The notes under the pieces: model-generated
Told to the model about the DNA's origin: nothing
What the model saw: only the letters and a program-made list of their open reading frames with translations
Databases searched by the model: none
Shown here: one piece after another, positions 24,363 through 35,897 of the stretch
How positions within the stretch are numbered: the stretch's first letter is position 1
Layout: each line of letters opens with the position of its first letter
Source: Mycobacterium sp. ITM-2016-00317
GTDB taxonomy: Bacteria > Actinomycetota > Actinomycetes > Mycobacteriales > Mycobacteriaceae
Length of the DNA stretch: 64,000 bases
Direction: 5' to 3'
Assembly: GCF_002968295.1 (NCBI RefSeq)
Contig: NZ_CP134399.1
Coordinates: forward strand, 1,116,001-1,180,000
Position numbers and translations under genes: made by a program

Positions 24363-26465
24363 GTGGCACAGGACGTGCTGACCGACCTGAGCAAGGTCCG
24401 CAACATCGGCATCATGGCCCACATCGATGCCGGTAAGACGACGACGACCGAGCGCATCCTCTACTACACCGGTGTGAACTACAAGATCGGTGAGACTCAC
24501 GACGGCGCCTCCACCACCGACTGGATGGAGCAGGAGCAGGAGCGTGGGATCACCATCACCTCCGCGGCGGTGACGTGTTTCTGGAACAACAACCAGATCA
24601 ACATCATCGACACCCCCGGCCACGTCGACTTCACCGTCGAGGTGGAGCGTTCGCTGCGTGTGCTCGATGGCGCCGTGGCCGTCTTCGACGGCAAGGAAGG
24701 CGTCGAGCCGCAGTCCGAGCAGGTGTGGCGCCAGGCCGACAAGTACGACGTGCCGCGTATCTGCTTCGTCAACAAGATGGACAAGCTGGGCGCTGACTTC
24801 TACTTCACCGTCCGCACCATCGAGGAGCGCCTCGGCGCGAAGCCGCTGGTCATCCAGCTGCCGATCGGCGCTGAGAACGAATTCGAAGGCATCATCGACC
24901 TCGTCGAGATGAAGGCCAAGGTGTGGCGCGGCGAAACGGCGCTCGGCGAGAAGTACGAGGTCGCCGACATCCCCGCCGACCTGGCTGACAAGGCTGCGGA
25001 GTACCGCACCAAGCTGCTCGAGACGGTCGCCGAGACCGACGAGGCACTGCTGGAGAAGTACTTCGGCGGCGAAGAGCTCACGATCGAGGAGATCAAGGGC
25101 GCGATCCGCAAGCTCACCATCGGCAGCGAGCTGTACCCGGTGCTGTGCGGCAGCGCGTTCAAGAACAAGGGCGTGCAGCCCATGCTGGACGCGGTGATCG
25201 ACTACCTGCCGTCGCCGCTGGACGTCGAGTCCGTGCAGGGCCACGCGCCCGGCAAAGAGGACGAGCTGATCACCCGCAAGCCCTCCGTCGACGAGCCGTT
25301 CTCGGCCCTGGCATTCAAGGTCGCGACGCACCCGTTCTTCGGCAAGCTGACCTACGTCCGCGTGTACTCCGGCAAGGTCGACTCCGGTTCGGCGGTCGTC
25401 AACGCGACCAAGGGCAAGAAGGAGCGGCTCGGCAAGCTGTTCCAGATGCATGCCAACAAGGAGAACCCGGTCGAGCGCGCGTCTGCCGGCCACATCTACG
25501 CGGTGATCGGCCTGAAGGACACCACGACCGGTGACACCCTGTCGGACCCGAACCAGCAGGTTGTTCTGGAGTCGATGACGTTCCCCGATCCGGTGATCGA
25601 GGTGGCCATCGAGCCCAAGACCAAGAGCGACCAGGAGAAGCTGGGAACGGCGATCCAGAAGCTCGCCGAAGAGGACCCGACCTTCAAGGTGCACCTGGAC
25701 CAGGAGACCGGCCAGACCGTCATCGGCGGCATGGGCGAGCTGCACCTGGACATCCTGGTGGACCGCATGCGCCGCGAGTTCAAGGTCGAGGCGAACGTCG
25801 GCAAGCCGCAGGTGGCCTACAAGGAGACCATCAAGCGCGCGGTCGAGAAGGTCGAGTTCACCCACAAAAAGCAGACGGGTGGCTCCGGCCAGTTCGCAAA
25901 GGTACTCGTCAGCATCGAGCCCTTCACGGGCGAGGACGGCGCGACGTACGAGTTCGAGAACAAGGTCACCGGTGGCCGCATCCCGCGCGAGTACATTCCG
26001 TCGGTGGATGCCGGCGCCCAGGACGCCATGCAGTACGGCGTGCTGGCCGGCTACCCGTTGGTGAACGTCAAGCTGACGTTGCTCGACGGTGCCTACCACG
26101 AAGTCGACTCCTCGGAGATGGCGTTCAAGGTGGCCGGTTCCCAGGTGATGAAAAAGGCTGCGGCACAGGCTCAGCCGGTCATCCTGGAGCCAGTGATGGC
26201 CGTCGAGGTCACGACGCCCGAGGACTACATGGGCGAAGTGATCGGCGACCTGAACTCCCGCCGTGGTCAGATCCAGGCCATGGAGGAGCGGAGCGGTGCT
26301 CGTGTCGTGAAGGCGCAGGTTCCGCTCTCGGAGATGTTCGGCTACGTCGGCGACCTTCGGTCGAAGACCCAGGGCCGGGCGAACTACTCCATGGTGTTCG
26401 ACTCGTACGCCGAAGTTCCGGCGAACGTGTCGAAGGAGATCATCGCGAAGGCGACGGGCCAGTAA
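24363..26465 (+). CDS. fusA: elongation factor G
   Basis: The GTPase that drives ribosomal translocation, 700 residues. G-motifs are G1 [16 protein letters not shown]2/switch RGITITSA, G3 [19 protein letters not shown]4 NKMDKLGAD and G5 near [13 protein letters not shown] domains III-V follow ([36 protein letters not shown]). The GTG at 24363 follows GAGAGAAGA. It belongs to the str operon with rpsL, rpsG and tuf. Confidence 0.98.
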   Translation: MAQDVLTDLSKVRNIGIMAHIDAGKTTTTERILYYTGVNYKIGETHDGASTTDWMEQEQERGITITSAAVTCFWNNNQINIIDTPGHVDFTVEVERSLRVLDGAVAVFDGKEGVEPQSEQVWRQADKYDVPRICFVNKMDKLGADFYFTVRTIEERLGAKPLVIQLPIGAENEFEGIIDLVEMKAKVWRGETALGEKYEVADIPADLADKAAEYRTKLLETVAETDEALLEKYFGGEELTIEEIKGAIRKLTIGSELYPVLCGSAFKNKGVQPMLDAVIDYLPSPLDVESVQGHAPGKEDELITRKPSVDEPFSALAFKVATHPFFGKLTYVRVYSGKVDSGSAVVNATKGKKERLGKLFQMHANKENPVERASAGHIYAVIGLKDTTTGDTLSDPNQQVVLESMTFPDPVIEVAIEPKTKSDQEKLGTAIQKLAEEDPTFKVHLDQETGQTVIGGMGELHLDILVDRMRREFKVEANVGKPQVAYKETIKRAVEKVEFTHKKQTGGSGQFAKVLVSIEPFTGEDGATYEFENKVTGGRIPREYIPSVDAGAQDAMQYGVLAGYPLVNVKLTLLDGAYHEVDSSEMAFKVAGSQVMKKAAAQAQPVILEPVMAVEVTTPEDYMGEVIGDLNSRRGQIQAMEERSGARVVKAQVPLSEMFGYVGDLRSKTQGRANYSMVFDSYAEVPANVSKEIIAKATGQ

Positions 26466-26554
26466 TCTGACCCGCTGGTTTCGCGGAACCACACAACTGC
26501 AACGATCAACACTGCTTTAGAAGAAGCACCAACACAGTCCAGGAGGACACAGAA

Positions 26555-27745
26555 GTGGCGAAGGCGAAGTTCGAGCGGACGAAGCCGCACGTCAACATCG
26601 GGACCATCGGTCACGTTGACCACGGCAAGACCACACTGACGGCAGCAATCACCAAGGTTCTGCACGACAAGTACCCCGATTTGAACGAGTCGCGCGCATT
26701 CGACCAGATCGACAATGCGCCCGAGGAGCGTCAGCGCGGTATCACGATCAACATCTCCCACGTGGAGTACCAGACCGACAAGCGTCACTACGCACACGTC
26801 GACGCCCCCGGTCACGCTGACTACATCAAGAACATGATCACCGGTGCCGCCCAGATGGACGGCGCAATCCTGGTGGTCGCCGCCACTGACGGCCCGATGC
26901 CGCAGACCCGCGAGCACGTGCTGCTGGCCCGCCAGGTCGGTGTGCCCTACATCCTGGTGGCCCTGAACAAGGCCGACATGGTGGACGACGAGGAGCTCAT
27001 CGAGCTCGTCGAGATGGAGGTCCGCGAACTGCTGGCCGCCCAGGACTTCGACGAGGAAGCCCCGGTCATCAAGGTCTCGGCGCTGAAGGCCCTCGAGGGC
27101 GACCCGCAGTGGGTCAAGTCCGTCGAGGAGCTCATGGAGGCCGTGGACGCGTCGATCCCGGATCCGGTCCGCGAGACCGACAAGCCGTTCCTGATGCCCG
27201 TCGAGGACGTCTTCACGATCACCGGCCGCGGCACCGTGGTCACCGGTCGTGTCGAGCGTGGCGTGATCAACGTGAACGAGGAAGTCGAGATCGTCGGCAT
27301 CCGCCCGACCGTCACCAAGACGACCGTCACCGGTGTCGAGATGTTCCGCAAGCTGCTCGATCAGGGCATGGCGGGCGACAACGTCGGTCTGCTGGTGCGT
27401 GGCATCAAGCGTGAGGACGTCGAGCGTGGCCAGGTTGTGGTCAAGCCCGGCACCACCACGCCGCACACCGAGTTCGAGGGCAGCGTCTACATCCTGTCCA
27501 AGGACGAGGGTGGCCGCCACACGCCGTTCTTCAACAACTACCGCCCGCAGTTCTACTTCCGTACCACGGACGTGACCGGCGTGGTGACCCTCCCCGAGGG
27601 CACCGAGATGGTGATGCCCGGTGACAACACCGACATCTCCGTCAAGCTGATCCAGCCCGTGGCCATGGACGAGGGCCTGCGCTTCGCGATCCGCGAGGGT
27701 GGCCGTACCGTCGGCGCCGGCCGCGTCACCAAGATCATCAAGTGA
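26555..27745 (+). CDS. tuf: elongation factor Tu
   Basis: EF-Tu delivers aminoacyl-tRNA to the ribosome. The 396-residue protein has G1 [10 protein letters not shown], switch [13 protein letters not shown]3 [13 protein letters not shown]4 NKADMVDD, and domains 2-3 ending [20 protein letters not shown] start after AGGAGGAC. It is the last gene of the str operon and the only tuf in the window. Confidence 0.98.
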   Translation: MAKAKFERTKPHVNIGTIGHVDHGKTTLTAAITKVLHDKYPDLNESRAFDQIDNAPEERQRGITINISHVEYQTDKRHYAHVDAPGHADYIKNMITGAAQMDGAILVVAATDGPMPQTREHVLLARQVGVPYILVALNKADMVDDEELIELVEMEVRELLAAQDFDEEAPVIKVSALKALEGDPQWVKSVEELMEAVDASIPDPVRETDKPFLMPVEDVFTITGRGTVVTGRVERGVINVNEEVEIVGIRPTVTKTTVTGVEMFRKLLDQGMAGDNVGLLVRGIKREDVERGQVVVKPGTTTPHTEFEGSVYILSKDEGGRHTPFFNNYRPQFYFRTTDVTGVVTLPEGTEMVMPGDNTDISVKLIQPVAMDEGLRFAIREGGRTVGAGRVTKIIK

Positions 27746-27766
27746 TCTAGGTACTCAGCCAACGAG

Positions 27767-27801
27767 AGTGGCGCTCACCCGGAAGGGTGGGCGCCACTTT
27801 T
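27767..27801 (+). terminator. intrinsic terminator of the str operon
   Basis: AGTGGCGCTCACCC (27767-27780) and GGGTGGGCGCCACT (27785-27798) pair with a single G-U wobble around GGAA and run into TTTT. It lies 21 bp after the tuf stop. Confidence 0.92.
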
Positions 27802-27907
27802 GTGTTGCCGACTGGTGTAACGCGTCGACAGACAAGTCCGATGTATTGGGCGTCGGCTGTCGAGGGGTCAGTCGGGGTGTGAAGTGAGGTTCGGCGTTTT
27901 GAGGTTC

Positions 27908-28750
27908 ATGGTGAAGAGCAAGACCGGCATGACGGCACTCGTGGCCGCGGTGGGGGCCGCTGCCGCGACCGTGCTGACGGCGGGGGCTGCGTCCGCGCAG
28001 CCCGCCTGTCCGGACGTGCACTGGATCGGGGCCGCCGGATCCGGGGAACGCGCCGGGGACATGAGTGCCGACGCCGGCATGGGCCGCGTGGTGTACAAGT
28101 CCTATCGCGACTTCGCGTCGCTGGTTCAGCAGAGCGGCCGCACGATCACCGCCGAAGCGGTCAACTATCCCGCCACCGAAGTGCCCGAGGACGGCGGCGT
28201 CCTGGCCTGGGCGGGATTCATGAGCAGTGTCGACACCGGCGCAGAGGCGCTGGGCGTCCAGTACCAGCAGTTCGTCGCGCAGTGCCCGACCACCCAGGTG
28301 GTGCTCGCCGGCTACTCGCAGGGCGCCATGGTGGTCCACCGCAATCTGCACGCACTCGACGCGAGCCCGAACCTGGCCGCGGCGCTGCTCGTCGCCGACG
28401 GCGACCGTCTTCCGCAGGACCCGACCATCAACCTCGGCTCGGCGACCTCGGTGCCGGGTGCAGGCAAGGGCGTCGCGCAGGACTGGCCGATCCTGGCGGG
28501 GGCTCCCGGGCCGCTGCCGGTGACGGTCGGTGTCAAGACCGTCAGCGTCTGTGACCTCGGGGACGCGGTGTGCGACTACGACCCCGACGCCGAGGACGAG
28601 ATGAACCCGGCTGCCGTCGCGGTGCACACGAGCTATGCCCGCCGGACAGCCGCGATGGACCCGTGGACGATGCCGCTGTACCAGCTCGTCGCCCGGACGC
28701 CTGCGCCCGCGCCGGCTCCGCTTCCCGTGCAGGTGGCGGCGGGCTCCTGA
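27908..28750 (+). CDS. secreted cutinase-family esterase
   Basis: A 280-residue secreted serine esterase. The signal peptide ends AGAASA. The cutinase domain shows CPDVHWIGAAGSGE at the N-terminus, the nucleophile motif GYSQGAM (Ser137) and SVCDLGDAVCDYD with the catalytic Asp and a disulfide; the likely catalytic His is in VAVHTSYA. A Pro/Ala-rich tail follows. Mycobacterial cutinase-like proteins hydrolyse lipid esters at the cell surface. The ATG at 27908 gives a compact signal peptide; a GTG at 27884 in the same frame is an alternative. Confidence 0.88.
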   Translation: MVKSKTGMTALVAAVGAAAATVLTAGAASAQPACPDVHWIGAAGSGERAGDMSADAGMGRVVYKSYRDFASLVQQSGRTITAEAVNYPATEVPEDGGVLAWAGFMSSVDTGAEALGVQYQQFVAQCPTTQVVLAGYSQGAMVVHRNLHALDASPNLAAALLVADGDRLPQDPTINLGSATSVPGAGKGVAQDWPILAGAPGPLPVTVGVKTVSVCDLGDAVCDYDPDAEDEMNPAAVAVHTSYARRTAAMDPWTMPLYQLVARTPAPAPAPLPVQVAAGS

Positions 28751-30887
<2,137 letters not shown>

Positions 30888-30891
<4 letters not shown>

Positions 30892-31736
30892 CGGTGGATC
30901 TCCAGCGTGCAGCATTTCACCGACCCGCCTCCCTTCAGCAGTTCGGACAGGTCCACGGGCACCGGGTGGAAGCCTGCGCGACGCAGCTGCTCGGCGAAAC
31001 CGGTTGCCGCCGAGGGCAGCACCACGTTGAGTCCGTCGGACACGACGTTGAGGCCGAGCACGTAGGCGTCCGCGCTGGCGACTTCGACGGCGTTGGGGAA
31101 CAGGCGTTCCAGAGTCGCGCGGGAGGCGGGCGCGAACGCCGGCGGGTAGTACGCGACGGTCGCGTCGTCGAGCACGGCCAGCGCGGTGTCGAGGTGGTAG
31201 AAGCGCGGATCCACCAGCTCCAGGCTGACGACCGGCATCCCGACGTGGGCGGCGACCTCGTCGTGGGCGCGGCGGTCGGTGCGGAAACCGTGCCCGGCGA
31301 GGATCGTCGAACCGACCGCGAGGAAGTCACCCTGGCCCTCGTTGACGTGTCGGGTCTCGTTGGGGCGGTAGCCGTTACGCGACATCCACTCGGCATACGC
31401 GACCGCTTCCCCGGCGCGCTCGGCGTAGGCGAAGCGGGCTACCACGGCCCGGCCGTCGATGACCGTGCCTCCGTTGGCCGCGTAGACCATGTCCGGAAGG
31501 CCCGGCAGCGGTTCGACGAGTTCGACGGTGTGGCCGAGGTCGAGGTAGGTGCGGCGCAGGGTCTCCCACTGGGTGAGCGCGCGGCCGGTGTCGACCGGCG
31601 TCGTGGTGTCCATCCACGGGTTGATGGCGTATTCGACGGCGAAGTGCGTCGGGGCGGTCATCAGATAGTGGCGGCGGCCGGCGGTGCGTTCGGTGGTGCT
31701 CTCGACGTTCTGGGTGCCGGCGAGCTCGGTCGTCAT
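30888..31736 (-). CDS. guanidine-group hydrolase, DDAH/arginine dihydrolase-like
   Basis: A 282-residue beta/alpha-propeller (pentein) enzyme. Visible are LPDMVYAANGGTVIDGRAVV, the central DFLAVG and FYHLDTAL with the catalytic His, and the C-terminal VKCCTLEIHR with the catalytic Cys (275 or 276). The family is usually annotated as dimethylarginine dimethylaminohydrolase, which releases citrulline. Translational coupling to ornithine aminotransferase suggests instead that the product is ornithine, as with cyanobacterial arginine dihydrolases. The Asn in the YAAN motif, where DDAH and arginine deiminase usually have an Asp, agrees with that. ATG at 31736. The fold is certain; the reaction is inference. 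Confidence 0.8.
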
Positions 31737-31850
31737 GAAACAAACGATATGGGCGGCGTTTCGCGCAATCAATCGACGAATCTTGCGTGTCTTGCGTTGA
31801 TCTGTTGTTGTAGTCGCGGCTATCCGAAGAATTATTGTGCGGGGGAGAAG

Positions 31851-32297
31851 ATGGACCGACTCGATGAGACCGACGAGCGCATCCTGGCCGAGTTGGCCGA
31901 CAACGCGCGCGCCACGTTCGCCGAGATCGGCCAGCAGGTGAACCTGTCCGCCCCGGCGGTGAAGCGTCGGGTGGACCGGATGGTGGACGCGGGCGTCATC
32001 AAGGGATTCACCACGGTGATCGACCGCAGCGCGCTGGGGTGGACGACCGAGGCCTACGTCCAGGTGTTCTGTCACGGCACCATCGCGCCCACCGCGCTGC
32101 GGGCGGCCTGGCGGGACATCCCGGAGGTGGTCAGCGCCGCGACGGTGACGGGCACGGCCGACGCGATGCTGCACGTGCTGGCACGCGACATGCGGCACCT
32201 GGAGGAGGCGCTGGAACGCATCCGGGCCAGCGCGGACGTGGAACGCAGCGAAAGCATCGTCGTGCTGTCCAACCTCATCGAACGCGCACCGCGCTGA
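31851..32297 (+). CDS. Lrp/AsnC-family regulator
   Basis: A 148-residue Lrp-type protein: HTH at residues 1-50 (LDETDERILAELADNARATF followed by AEIGQQVNLSAPAVKRRVDRM) and a RAM/AsnC ligand-binding domain (YVQVFCHGTIAPTALRAAWR, GTADAMLHVLARDMRHLEEA). GGGGGAG before the ATG. It is divergent from the guanidine-hydrolase/rocD operon across 114 bp, an arrangement also seen at Rv2321c-Rv2324. It very likely controls that operon in response to arginine or ornithine. Confidence 0.9.
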   Translation: MDRLDETDERILAELADNARATFAEIGQQVNLSAPAVKRRVDRMVDAGVIKGFTTVIDRSALGWTTEAYVQVFCHGTIAPTALRAAWRDIPEVVSAATVTGTADAMLHVLARDMRHLEEALERIRASADVERSESIVVLSNLIERAPR

Positions 32298-32353
32298 GCG
32301 GTCACCTGTGGGGTGGCGCACAACAGCAGCTCGGCATCGTGTAAAAAGCCCAC

Positions 32354-33538
32354 GTGAGCACATCTGAGGTGTCCGGCGGCGTTGTCATCGTCGGCGGCGG
32401 GCTGGCCGCTGCCCGCACGGCCGAGCAGTTGCGTCGTTCCGAGTATCCGGGACCGGTCACGATCGTCAGCGACGAGGACCACCTGCCCTATGACCGGCCG
32501 CCGCTGTCCAAAGAGGTGCTGCGCGCCGAGACCGACGACGTCACGCTGAAGCCGGCCGAGTTCTACGCCGACAACAACATCACCGTGCTGCTCGGCAACG
32601 GCGCGAAATCGGTGGACACCGAGGCCCGGACCCTGACCCTGGCCGACGGCACCCAGCTGCGTTACGACGAGCTGGTGATCGCCACGGGCCTGGTGCCCAA
32701 GCGCATTCCGTCGTTCCCGGACCTTGCCGGTATCCACGTGCTGCGTAACTTCGACGAGAGCCTCGCCCTGCGGAAGGAAGCGGGCACGGCCCGCCACGCG
32801 GTCGTGGTGGGCGCAGGCTTCATCGGCTGCGAGGTCGCGGCCAGCCTGCGCAAGCTCGGTGTCGACGTGGTGCTGGTGGAGCCGCAGCCCACGCCGCTGG
32901 CGTCGGTGCTGGGGCGGCAGATCGGTGATCTGGTCACGCGACTGCACCGTGCCGAGGGGGTCGACGTCCGCTGCGGCGTGGGCGTCTCCGCCGTCAGCGG
33001 CGACGACCGGGTCCGCAAGGTCATCCTCAGCGACGGCACGGAGCTCGACGCCGACATCGTCATCGTGGGGATCGGTTCACATCCCGCGACGGACTGGCTT
33101 GCCGGCAGCGGCATCGCGGTCGACAACGGCGTGGTGTGCGACGAGGCGGGCCGCTCGAGCGCACCCCACGTGTGGGCGATCGGAGATGTCGCGTCGTGGC
33201 GCGACACCATCGGCGGCCAGGTGCGCGTCGAGCATTGGAGCAACGTCGCCGACCAGGCACGGGTGCTGGTGCCGACCATGCTGGGTCAGGAGCCGCCGAC
33301 CGCTGTTTCGGTGCCGTACTTCTGGAGCGACCAGTACGACGTCAAGATCCAGGCCCTCGGTGAGCCGGAGGCCACCGACACGGTGCACATCGTGGAAGAC
33401 GACGGGCGCAAGTTCCTCGCCTACTACGAGCGCGACGGTGTGGTGGTCGGCGTGGTCGGCGGCGGCTTCCCGGGCAAGGTCATGAAGGTCCGGTCCAAGA
33501 TCGCCGCGGGCGCGCCGATCTCCGACCTCCTCGGGTAG
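32354..33538 (+). CDS. ferredoxin reductase-type NAD(P)H/FAD oxidoreductase
   Basis: A 394-residue flavoprotein of the rhodocoxin/putidaredoxin reductase group: FAD motif VVIVGGGLAAARTAEQLR, YDRPPLSKEVL, NAD(P) motif HAVVVGAGFIGCEVAASLRK, the FAD pyrophosphate segment VWAIGDVASWRD, and a C-terminal reductase domain with YFWSDQYDVKIQALG. Such enzymes pass electrons from NAD(P)H to small ferredoxins serving P450s. No ferredoxin gene is in the window, but two P450 genes lie 15 kb downstream. It corresponds in position to Rv0688. GTG start. Confidence 0.92.
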   Translation: MSTSEVSGGVVIVGGGLAAARTAEQLRRSEYPGPVTIVSDEDHLPYDRPPLSKEVLRAETDDVTLKPAEFYADNNITVLLGNGAKSVDTEARTLTLADGTQLRYDELVIATGLVPKRIPSFPDLAGIHVLRNFDESLALRKEAGTARHAVVVGAGFIGCEVAASLRKLGVDVVLVEPQPTPLASVLGRQIGDLVTRLHRAEGVDVRCGVGVSAVSGDDRVRKVILSDGTELDADIVIVGIGSHPATDWLAGSGIAVDNGVVCDEAGRSSAPHVWAIGDVASWRDTIGGQVRVEHWSNVADQARVLVPTMLGQEPPTAVSVPYFWSDQYDVKIQALGEPEATDTVHIVEDDGRKFLAYYERDGVVVGVVGGGFPGKVMKVRSKIAAGAPISDLLG

Positions 33539-33656
33539 CCCATTCCGTCGAGATTGCATGTAGCGCGGGATAATCCGCGTGATTCGAGCAGAGGATGCAA
33601 TCTCGGCGAAGGGGTGTAGATAAGGGTGGGAGGGGTCAGACTCAGCCTGTCTTGAG

Positions 33657-34293
33657 TCAAGAATTTGGCAGGTTTTGTGGGTTTGGTGGGGTGAGGTAGG
33701 CCTGTTTCGGGGTGTGGTCTGCCAGGGCTTGGTGGGGTCGGATGGTGTTTGTAGATGATGCGGAAGCGGTGGACTTCCATGTCGAGGGTGTCGCCGTCGC
33801 CGATGTATCCGCGGAACAGGTGCTCGTATTTGAGGGTGCCGAAGAACCGCTCGATCACGCCGTTGGTTTGCGGTGGTTGGACGCGATTCCTGACGTGTCG
33901 CAGCAGGGGTCCTCGCCGGTGAATGCGGTTTGGAAGGTTTTGCGGCGAAAGCAGGGGCCGTTATCGGAGACCACGGCAACCGGGGCCGGGGCCTGGCCGA
34001 TGACGGTGTCGTCGGCGTCGAGGATGTCCATCAGTCCGCGATCGGCGCGTAGGTCGTCGAGGTTGAGCAGGCGTTGGGCTTCGCTGACAGCCAGGTGCAG
34101 GCAGTTCCATCTGTAGCCGCCGCTGTTCGGGAGTGCCTCTGGCCCCGGCTGGACCGCGGGGCACCTCCTGGAGCCGCTCAGCGCCAGCGGCGAGGAACTG
34201 GTGCTTCCACTTCGTCATCGTCACTGTCGTAACCCCGCAACGCCGGGCAGCTTCTGCGCCGTGATCGAGCCATATCCACAACCTTCCAGCCAT
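33657..34293 (-). mobile_element. degraded insertion-sequence transposase
   Basis: This region, the 826-bp gap between flavoprotein and HNH genes, holds minus-strand fragments of one transposase. An N-terminal HTH piece (ARRCGVTTVTMTKWKHQFLA, about 34180-34290) is followed after a deletion by DDE/rve integrase core pieces: RLLNLDDLRADRGLMDILDA and VVSDNGPCFRRKTFQTAF, then in another frame GVIERFFGTLKYEHLFRGY and, after a further shift, the final PNPQNLPNS ending at 33657. At least three frame changes are needed. The pattern fits an IS3/IS481-like element. No terminal inverted repeats or target duplication were recognised, so the ends are uncertain and the element is dead. Confidence 0.7.
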
Positions 34294-34356
34294 GGCCGCG
34301 GTTATCCACAAGTCGCGACCCTGCCGAAAAGTTTGAGTCAGTGGAGGCAGGTAATA

Positions 34357-34372
34357 TCGAACGTATGTTCGA
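34357..34372 (+). promoter_or_regulatory. LexA (SOS) box over the start of the HNH gene
   Basis: TCGAACGTATGTTCGA is a perfect match to the mycobacterial SOS box TCGAAC(N4)GTTCGA. It overlaps the end of a -10 element TAATAT (34352-34357) and the ATG at 34365, so LexA would block initiation directly. Damage-inducible expression is therefore expected. Confidence 0.85.
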
Positions 34373-35897
34373 TCGAATGCATGCGGGGAGGGATGAGCCG
34401 GCCCTGATCGCTGCGATCGAACAGGCTGCGCGCGAGGAAGCCCAGGCCGGTGCGCGCAAGTTGGCCGCGATCGCCGAATTGGTCGATCTGACGGTCGACG
34501 AGGATGACGAACGCGGCAGGTGGGCTTTCGATCCATGGAAGAACGCCGCGTGCCACGTCGGCGCCGCACTGTCGATCAGCCAGCAGCGCGCCTCCGCTCA
34601 GATGTGCATTGCGACGGCGCTGCGTTACCGACTACCCAAGGTTGCGGCCTTGTACTTGCGGGGCCGACTGAGCGCCCGGTTGATCTCGGAGATCACTTGG
34701 CGCACGCAGCTGGTCGCCGACGAAGTCATCGCCGTCGTCGATGCGACGCTGGCCGATAAGGCCGAGAAGTGGGGTCCGCTGTCCGACGAGAAACTGATCA
34801 ACGGAATCAACGCCGAGATCGAGCGTCACGACCCCGATGCAGTACGCCGCACGAAGGAAGTGCTCAAGAAGCGGGATGTGCACATCGGGGCGCATGACGA
34901 TCCCAACGAGGCCATTTCGCTCTGGGGATTGTTGTTGCCTCCTGACGCCGCGGCATACAGAGCTCGGATTGCCAGGCTCGTCAAGGGGCTGTGTGACGCG
35001 GATCCGCGGCCGATAGGCGAGCGGCGATCGGATGCAATGGGTGCGATCGGTCGGGGCGATGACCACCTGCCGTGCCGGTGCGGATCTTCGGCATGCGCCG
35101 CGGGCGGTCCCGGGAAATCGAACATCGTGATTCACGTGATCGCCGACGAGGCTGCGGTCGATGCCGCGGAGCAGCTGATCGCCGCCGAGGACCGCGAACA
35201 GCAGAATGTCAGGGTCGACCCTGAGGCCGAAAACGAGACCGATTCCCGCGCAAAGGAATCCGGGGTGGCACTGCTTCCGGCGGCTCAGGTCCTGCCGATC
35301 GCGGCGTTGGCAGAGGCCATCCGCTCGGGAGCGTCGATCAAGCCGTTGTGGCTGCCGGGCCCAGATCCCGAACCGCGCTACCAGCCCTCGGCGAAGCTGG
35401 CCGCATTCATTCGCGCCCGTGACCTGTTCTGCCGCTTCCCGGGATGCGATGTTCCCGCCGAACGCTGCGACATCGACCACGTCGTTCCTTATCCGCACGG
35501 GCCGACCCACGCGTCGAACATGCACTGCAAGTGCCGAACTCACCACTTGATGAAGACCTTCTGGGGCGGCCCCGACGGCTGGCGCGATAGACAACTACCC
35601 GATGGCACCGTCATCTGGACCACGCCGGCCGGGCAGACCTACACCACGACGCCCGGGAGTCGGCTGTTCTTCCCGACGTGGAACACGACGACCGCGGAAC
35701 TGCCGCCGATGACCCAACCCCCGCCCGGGACGGGCCGCGATGTCCAGATGCCGAAACGGCAACGCACTCGAGCCGCGGACAGGGCGGCACGCATCAAAGC
35801 CGAGCGCGAATACAACGCTGTCCAACGCGTCGTCGACCAGCCACCCCAAGAGCCGCAGCCGCCACCCGATTACGCCGACGACCCACCACCTTTCTAG
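34365..35897 (+). CDS. 13E12/DUF222 HNH endonuclease-like protein, SOS-controlled
   Basis: A 510-residue member of the mycobacterial 13E12 repeat family: N-terminal DUF222 (ALSISQQRASAQMCIATALR, LYLRGRLSARLISEITWRT) and a C-terminal HNH nuclease domain with CRFPGCDVPAERCDIDHVVP, then HASNMHCKCRTHHLMK, ending in a Pro-rich tail. Zinc-binding Cys pairs and the HNH histidines are present. The ATG at 34365 lies 8 bp after the -10 TAATAT, so the mRNA is probably leaderless. GTG 34341 in frame is less likely because it precedes the -10. The activity and target are unknown. Its stop overlaps the convergent VOC stop in CTAG. Confidence 0.88.
   Translation: MFDRMHAGRDEPALIAAIEQAAREEAQAGARKLAAIAELVDLTVDEDDERGRWAFDPWKNAACHVGAALSISQQRASAQMCIATALRYRLPKVAALYLRGRLSARLISEITWRTQLVADEVIAVVDATLADKAEKWGPLSDEKLINGINAEIERHDPDAVRRTKEVLKKRDVHIGAHDDPNEAISLWGLLLPPDAAAYRARIARLVKGLCDADPRPIGERRSDAMGAIGRGDDHLPCRCGSSACAAGGPGKSNIVIHVIADEAAVDAAEQLIAAEDREQQNVRVDPEAENETDSRAKESGVALLPAAQVLPIAALAEAIRSGASIKPLWLPGPDPEPRYQPSAKLAAFIRARDLFCRFPGCDVPAERCDIDHVVPYPHGPTHASNMHCKCRTHHLMKTFWGGPDGWRDRQLPDGTVIWTTPAGQTYTTTPGSRLFFPTWNTTTAELPPMTQPPPGTGRDVQMPKRQRTRAADRAARIKAEREYNAVQRVVDQPPQEPQPPPDYADDPPPF

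Noticed and set aside
24270-26492. 740-codon frame antisense to fusA
   Set aside because: Shadow of the EF-G codon pattern; no recognisable motif and no sensible start context.
32298-32353. Search for a ferredoxin gene beside the ferredoxin reductase and the P450s
   Set aside because: No small frame with the spaced cysteines of a 2Fe-2S, 3Fe-4S or 4Fe-4S ferredoxin was found near either site.
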